Shown here piece after piece: positions 3,772 to 6,302 of a stretch of DNA of 6,302 bases. The notes under the pieces were generated by a model. It made no database searches and had not been told where the DNA came from. It worked only from the letters and a program-made list of their open reading frames with translations. Within the stretch, counting starts at the first letter, position 1; each line of letters begins with the position of its first letter. The position numbers and the translations under genes were made by a program. Source of the stretch: Clostridia bacterium (GTDB lineage: Bacteria; Bacillota; Clostridia; Oscillospirales; CAG-272); contig JAFWWR010000207.1 in assembly GCA_017518025.1 (NCBI GenBank), forward strand, positions 1 through 6,302. The letters are read 5' to 3'.

Positions 3772-6302
3772 TTATATTTCTCCGAAGATCAGTTTCATGT
3801 GGGTGCGGGGCGCGAAGGCGTTCGGATCCTCCGAGAGAGCGATGCGGAACGCCTCGCGGCTCGCCTCGTTCTCGCCTTTCCCGGCCAGCCCCAGCGCCTT
3901 CATAAAGGCGCAGTGGACTCTGTTCCTGCGGTTCAGATCGTCGTCGAACACGAGCAGGTCGGGCAGCGACACGGCGAAGTAGTCGATCTTCACGTCGTCG
4001 TCCGCGTGCGTCTCGGCGTAGCGAATCAGCTTGTCGAACCTCTCGTTCGCACCCGCCGCGTCGCCGAGCTTTTTCAGCGCCATTCCCTGATAGTAGATCG
4101 TCTCCGGCGGCTGGTCGTTGTAGTACACCGCCGACGCCGGCTCCGAAATGCCCTCCGACGCGGCGAGGAACCTCTCCCTCGCGCCGGGCAGGTCGCCCGC
4201 CGCCTCAAGGGCGAGCCCGAGGTAGTAGTTTTGTCTGTTTTCCTGGGCGCCGAACAGCTTTCCCTCTCCGAGAGACTCGGGATAGGTGAAGGTAGCGTAC
4301 AGATTGTCCGCGCTCCCGTCCCGCAGGGCCACGGCGATATTTGAGAACAGATACTGCTCCGGCACCTTGCCCTCGCCCCCTTCCCAGGGGTGGAAGCGCC
4401 TGCCGAGGATCCGCTCCAGCGCCTCATCGTACCTGCCGCAAAGGTTCAGCAGCGTTATGTATTCGAGGTACAGGTCGTCGCGCCCCTCGACCCTGTCGAG
4501 CCGGTCTTCGAGGAAGGCGAGCCGTTCCTCCGGCGAGACTCCGAGCCGCTTTTTCAGCAGATCCAGCTCGTAGAGGATCCGCGCGTCGGAGGGATCGAGG
4601 GAATACGCCTTCTCCATCATGCGGAGCGCGCCGTCTCCGTCGTGATCCGCGTTGTAGAGCAGCAAAGCGAGATTCCGGTACGGTGTGGCGAAGTCCGCCC
4701 CCCTGCGGATGGATTCCTCGAACGCCGCCTTCGCGTCCCCGTGGCGCTCCCGGTCGTAAAGGAGGCATCCGAGATAGTACGGCGCCTTGAAATCGGCGGG
4801 ATTCTCTTTTGTCGCAAACTCAAGCACGGGAATGTCCGCCCGTCTGTTGGGGAAACAGCAGTATGGGTCGTCCGCCGCCGCCCGGGCGAGGTATTCCGAA
4901 GGATCGCCGCCCGCCATCTCGCGGGCGTACGCCCTGTGATAGTCCACCATCGGATAGCCGCTCCCGTCGAGGGAAAGGAGTTTTTCCGCCTCGGCGTAAA
5001 ATCCCGCCGTCGACATCTCCAGCGACAGGTCGATGAGCATATTGGGATTTATGATATGGCGGGAGATATCCTCTCCGGCGAGGTACATGGCCATGATATC
5101 GATGCCGTCGTCCGGGATCTCCGGCGTCTCTCCGGTGAGGAGAGCGCGGAGGTTCTTCGCGTTTCTGTTGTCCGGGGCGTATTTCAGCGCGGTCTCCGCG
5201 TGGCGTGCCGCCTCGTCCCGCTTCCCGAGCTGTGAGGCGGTGAGGGCGAGGTAACAATACGCCTGGCCGCGCGTATCGGCGTTCCAGGTGGCCTTATAGA
5301 ACGCGTCGTACGCCTCGTTCATTTTGTTCTGACTGAAGAGGGAGAGTCCCAGGTCGTAGTGGTACTTTCCGGTGGGCGGATTGGGGTTCGACCGGGTGAT
5401 CTTCTCCACCGCCCGGCGGAAAAACGGCTCGCTCTCCGCAAACAGTCCCTTTTTGAAAAGGACCATTCCGCAGGCGTCGTTCAGCCGCACGTCAGAGGGA
5501 TCCCGGCGGAGTCCCTCGCGGTAGTAGTCCTCCGCCCGCCTTGTGGCGTGGCGGTACTGCTCCACGTGGGTACCGTAGAGGTAGCAGTCCTCGATCGTTT
5601 CGCACTCCTCCGGAAGAGGCGCGGGCACCGCGGGAGAGGGGATCTCCTGCCCCTTGACGCCTCCGTCGAAGGCGAGAATCTCACGGCCGTCCTTTGTGAC
5701 GGACACTCTGACGTCGCGGAACGCGAGCCCGTCCGCCGGGCAGGTGAAAACGTACGTCTCCGCTGCGCGGAGGTCGGCGTTTCCGATCTGCCGTCCGTTC
5801 ACGTTCACGGCGCACCCGCCGAGGTCGCCGGAACAGTAGAGATTTACCGTTATGACGCCCCCGTCGACGGCGAGGTTGAGCGAGAGATCCCGGCAGGCGT
5901 TGTGTACCGTGCCGATGTCGTGGTAGGGCATGAAATACTGGGTGAACTTCCTCGACTCGAAGGGACCGAGGTAGCTGAAATCGGGCTGATTGTCGGTAAA
6001 GCACCCGGTCATGAGCTCGAAATACGGGCCGTCCTCATCGGTGAGGTTGCGGTCCCAGGCTTTCCCGAAGTCGCCGCACCCCCAGGTCCACTGCTTCTTG
6101 CCGGGGGAGATATGGTGGTCCGCCACGTGGAGCAGACCGGCGCGCTTTTCCTCGTCGTAGCCGCCGACGAAGTCGAAGTCGCTTTTCGCCGCCATGTAGG
6201 ACGTGGGGACGGGCAGGTTTTCGTAACGGGATATATCAACTCCTCGGGAGTAATCGACTTTATAGTACGTCCCCGTGGCGATGGGGAAAGACGAGACGTC
6301 CC
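3772..6302 (-). CDS. DUF5107 domain plus tetratricopeptide-repeat protein, N-terminus outside the window
   Basis: The frame is open from the right edge to a TAA at 3774-3772, giving 842 complete residues. The first Met in view (6195) is not a start: it has no ribosome binding site, and family-like sequence continues upstream (35 further residues, including PIATGTYYKVDYSRG). Counting from that Met, residues 1 to about 90 match the conserved DUF5107 pattern, with LLHVADHHISPGKKQWTWG (21-39), AWDRNLTDEDGPYFELMTG (46-64) and FTDNQPDFSYL (66-76). A beta-rich segment follows (about 104-180). The rest is helical with degenerate TPR units, clearest at 275-307, 310-343, 468-501, 655-685 and 697-725. 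Full-length relatives exceed 1000 residues, so an N-terminal part is missing. DUF5107-TPR proteins tend to be encoded beside glycosidases in sugar-utilisation clusters, and here a GH95-like gene follows after 17 bases. Biochemical function is not established to my knowledge; a carbohydrate-binding or enzymatic role is inferred. Confidence 0.87.
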   Translation of the reverse strand, partial: DVSSFPIATGTYYKVDYSRGVDISRYENLPVPTSYMAAKSDFDFVGGYDEEKRAGLLHVADHHISPGKKQWTWGCGDFGKAWDRNLTDEDGPYFELMTGCFTDNQPDFSYLGPFESRKFTQYFMPYHDIGTVHNACRDLSLNLAVDGGVITVNLYCSGDLGGCAVNVNGRQIGNADLRAAETYVFTCPADGLAFRDVRVSVTKDGREILAFDGGVKGQEIPSPAVPAPLPEECETIEDCYLYGTHVEQYRHATRRAEDYYREGLRRDPSDVRLNDACGMVLFKKGLFAESEPFFRRAVEKITRSNPNPPTGKYHYDLGLSLFSQNKMNEAYDAFYKATWNADTRGQAYCYLALTASQLGKRDEAARHAETALKYAPDNRNAKNLRALLTGETPEIPDDGIDIMAMYLAGEDISRHIINPNMLIDLSLEMSTAGFYAEAEKLLSLDGSGYPMVDYHRAYAREMAGGDPSEYLARAAADDPYCCFPNRRADIPVLEFATKENPADFKAPYYLGCLLYDRERHGDAKAAFEESIRRGADFATPYRNLALLLYNADHDGDGALRMMEKAYSLDPSDARILYELDLLKKRLGVSPEERLAFLEDRLDRVEGRDDLYLEYITLLNLCGRYDEALERILGRRFHPWEGGEGKVPEQYLFSNIAVALRDGSADNLYATFTYPESLGEGKLFGAQENRQNYYLGLALEAAGDLPGARERFLAASEGISEPASAVYYNDQPPETIYYQGMALKKLGDAAGANERFDKLIRYAETHADDDVKIDYFAVSLPDLLVFDDDLNRRNRVHCAFMKALGLAGKGENEASREAFRIALSEDPNAFAPRTHMKLIFGEI

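Noticed and set aside
2801..3982. 393-residue plus-strand frame
   Set aside because: Antisense shadow over the GH95-like gene and the end of the DUF5107-TPR gene, kept open by high third-position GC; Val/Arg-rich with no domain and spanning two genes.
3721..4344. 207-residue plus-strand frame over the junction of the two right-hand genes
   Set aside because: Antisense low-complexity Arg/Val translation crossing two well-supported minus-strand genes.
4390..5235. 281-residue plus-strand frame
   Set aside because: Antisense to the TPR region and rich in Arg and Val, as expected from the complement of GC-rich codons; no motif or ribosome binding site.
6193..6195. ATG as start of the DUF5107-TPR protein
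   Set aside because: No Shine-Dalgarno sequence precedes it, and the frame is open and family-like up to the window edge, so it is an internal Met.
1..6302. CRISPR array, tRNA, rRNA, insertion sequence or prophage signals
   Set aside because: I saw no regularly spaced repeats, cloverleaf-like sequence, transposase or integrase motifs, or terminal inverted repeats on reading both strands.

Overview
The window looks like the chromosome of a low-GC-type Gram-positive anaerobe, most likely a Clostridia member. Shine-Dalgarno sites are strong (AGGAG or GGAGG type), two promoters have near-consensus sigma-A boxes with 17-bp spacers, and there is a Rho-independent hairpin terminator. The protein families present (RelB/DinJ antitoxin with a zeta-like kinase, small SWIM protein, GH95-like glycosidase, DUF5107-TPR protein) also fit that group. 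The taxon is an inference; there is no rRNA or other marker gene here.

Layout. (1) Positions 1-740, minus strand, AT-rich: a two-gene toxin-antitoxin-like operon. A consensus promoter (704-732), overlapped by inverted repeats, drives a 93-residue RelB/DinJ-type antitoxin (390-671). Eleven bases later comes a zeta-toxin/COG4185-like P-loop kinase (1-378) that runs off the left edge. (2) Positions 741-1530, plus strand, AT-rich: a monocistronic gene for a small stand-alone SWIM zinc-finger protein (942-1403), with its own consensus promoter (867-895) and a 12-bp palindrome over the -35 box. It ends at a hairpin terminator (1483-1525) that works on paper in both directions. (3) Positions 1586-6302, minus strand, markedly GC-rich: two closely spaced genes. 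The upstream one (3772-6302, N-terminus outside the window) is a DUF5107 plus tetratricopeptide-repeat protein. The downstream one (1586-3754) is a cytoplasmic GH95-like glycosidase. They are 17 bases apart and are probably co-transcribed from a promoter beyond the right edge, ending at the shared terminator.

How the parts work together. The left module probably regulates itself as a toxin-antitoxin pair. The right module is probably part of an intracellular carbohydrate-utilisation operon acting on fucosylated or related oligosaccharides; no transporter or regulator for it lies in the window. The composition change between 1531 and about 1600 suggests that the two halves have different histories. 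The points most worth a second look are the non-canonical antitoxin/kinase pairing, the altered catalytic constellation of the GH95-like enzyme, and the uncharacterised DUF5107-TPR partner.
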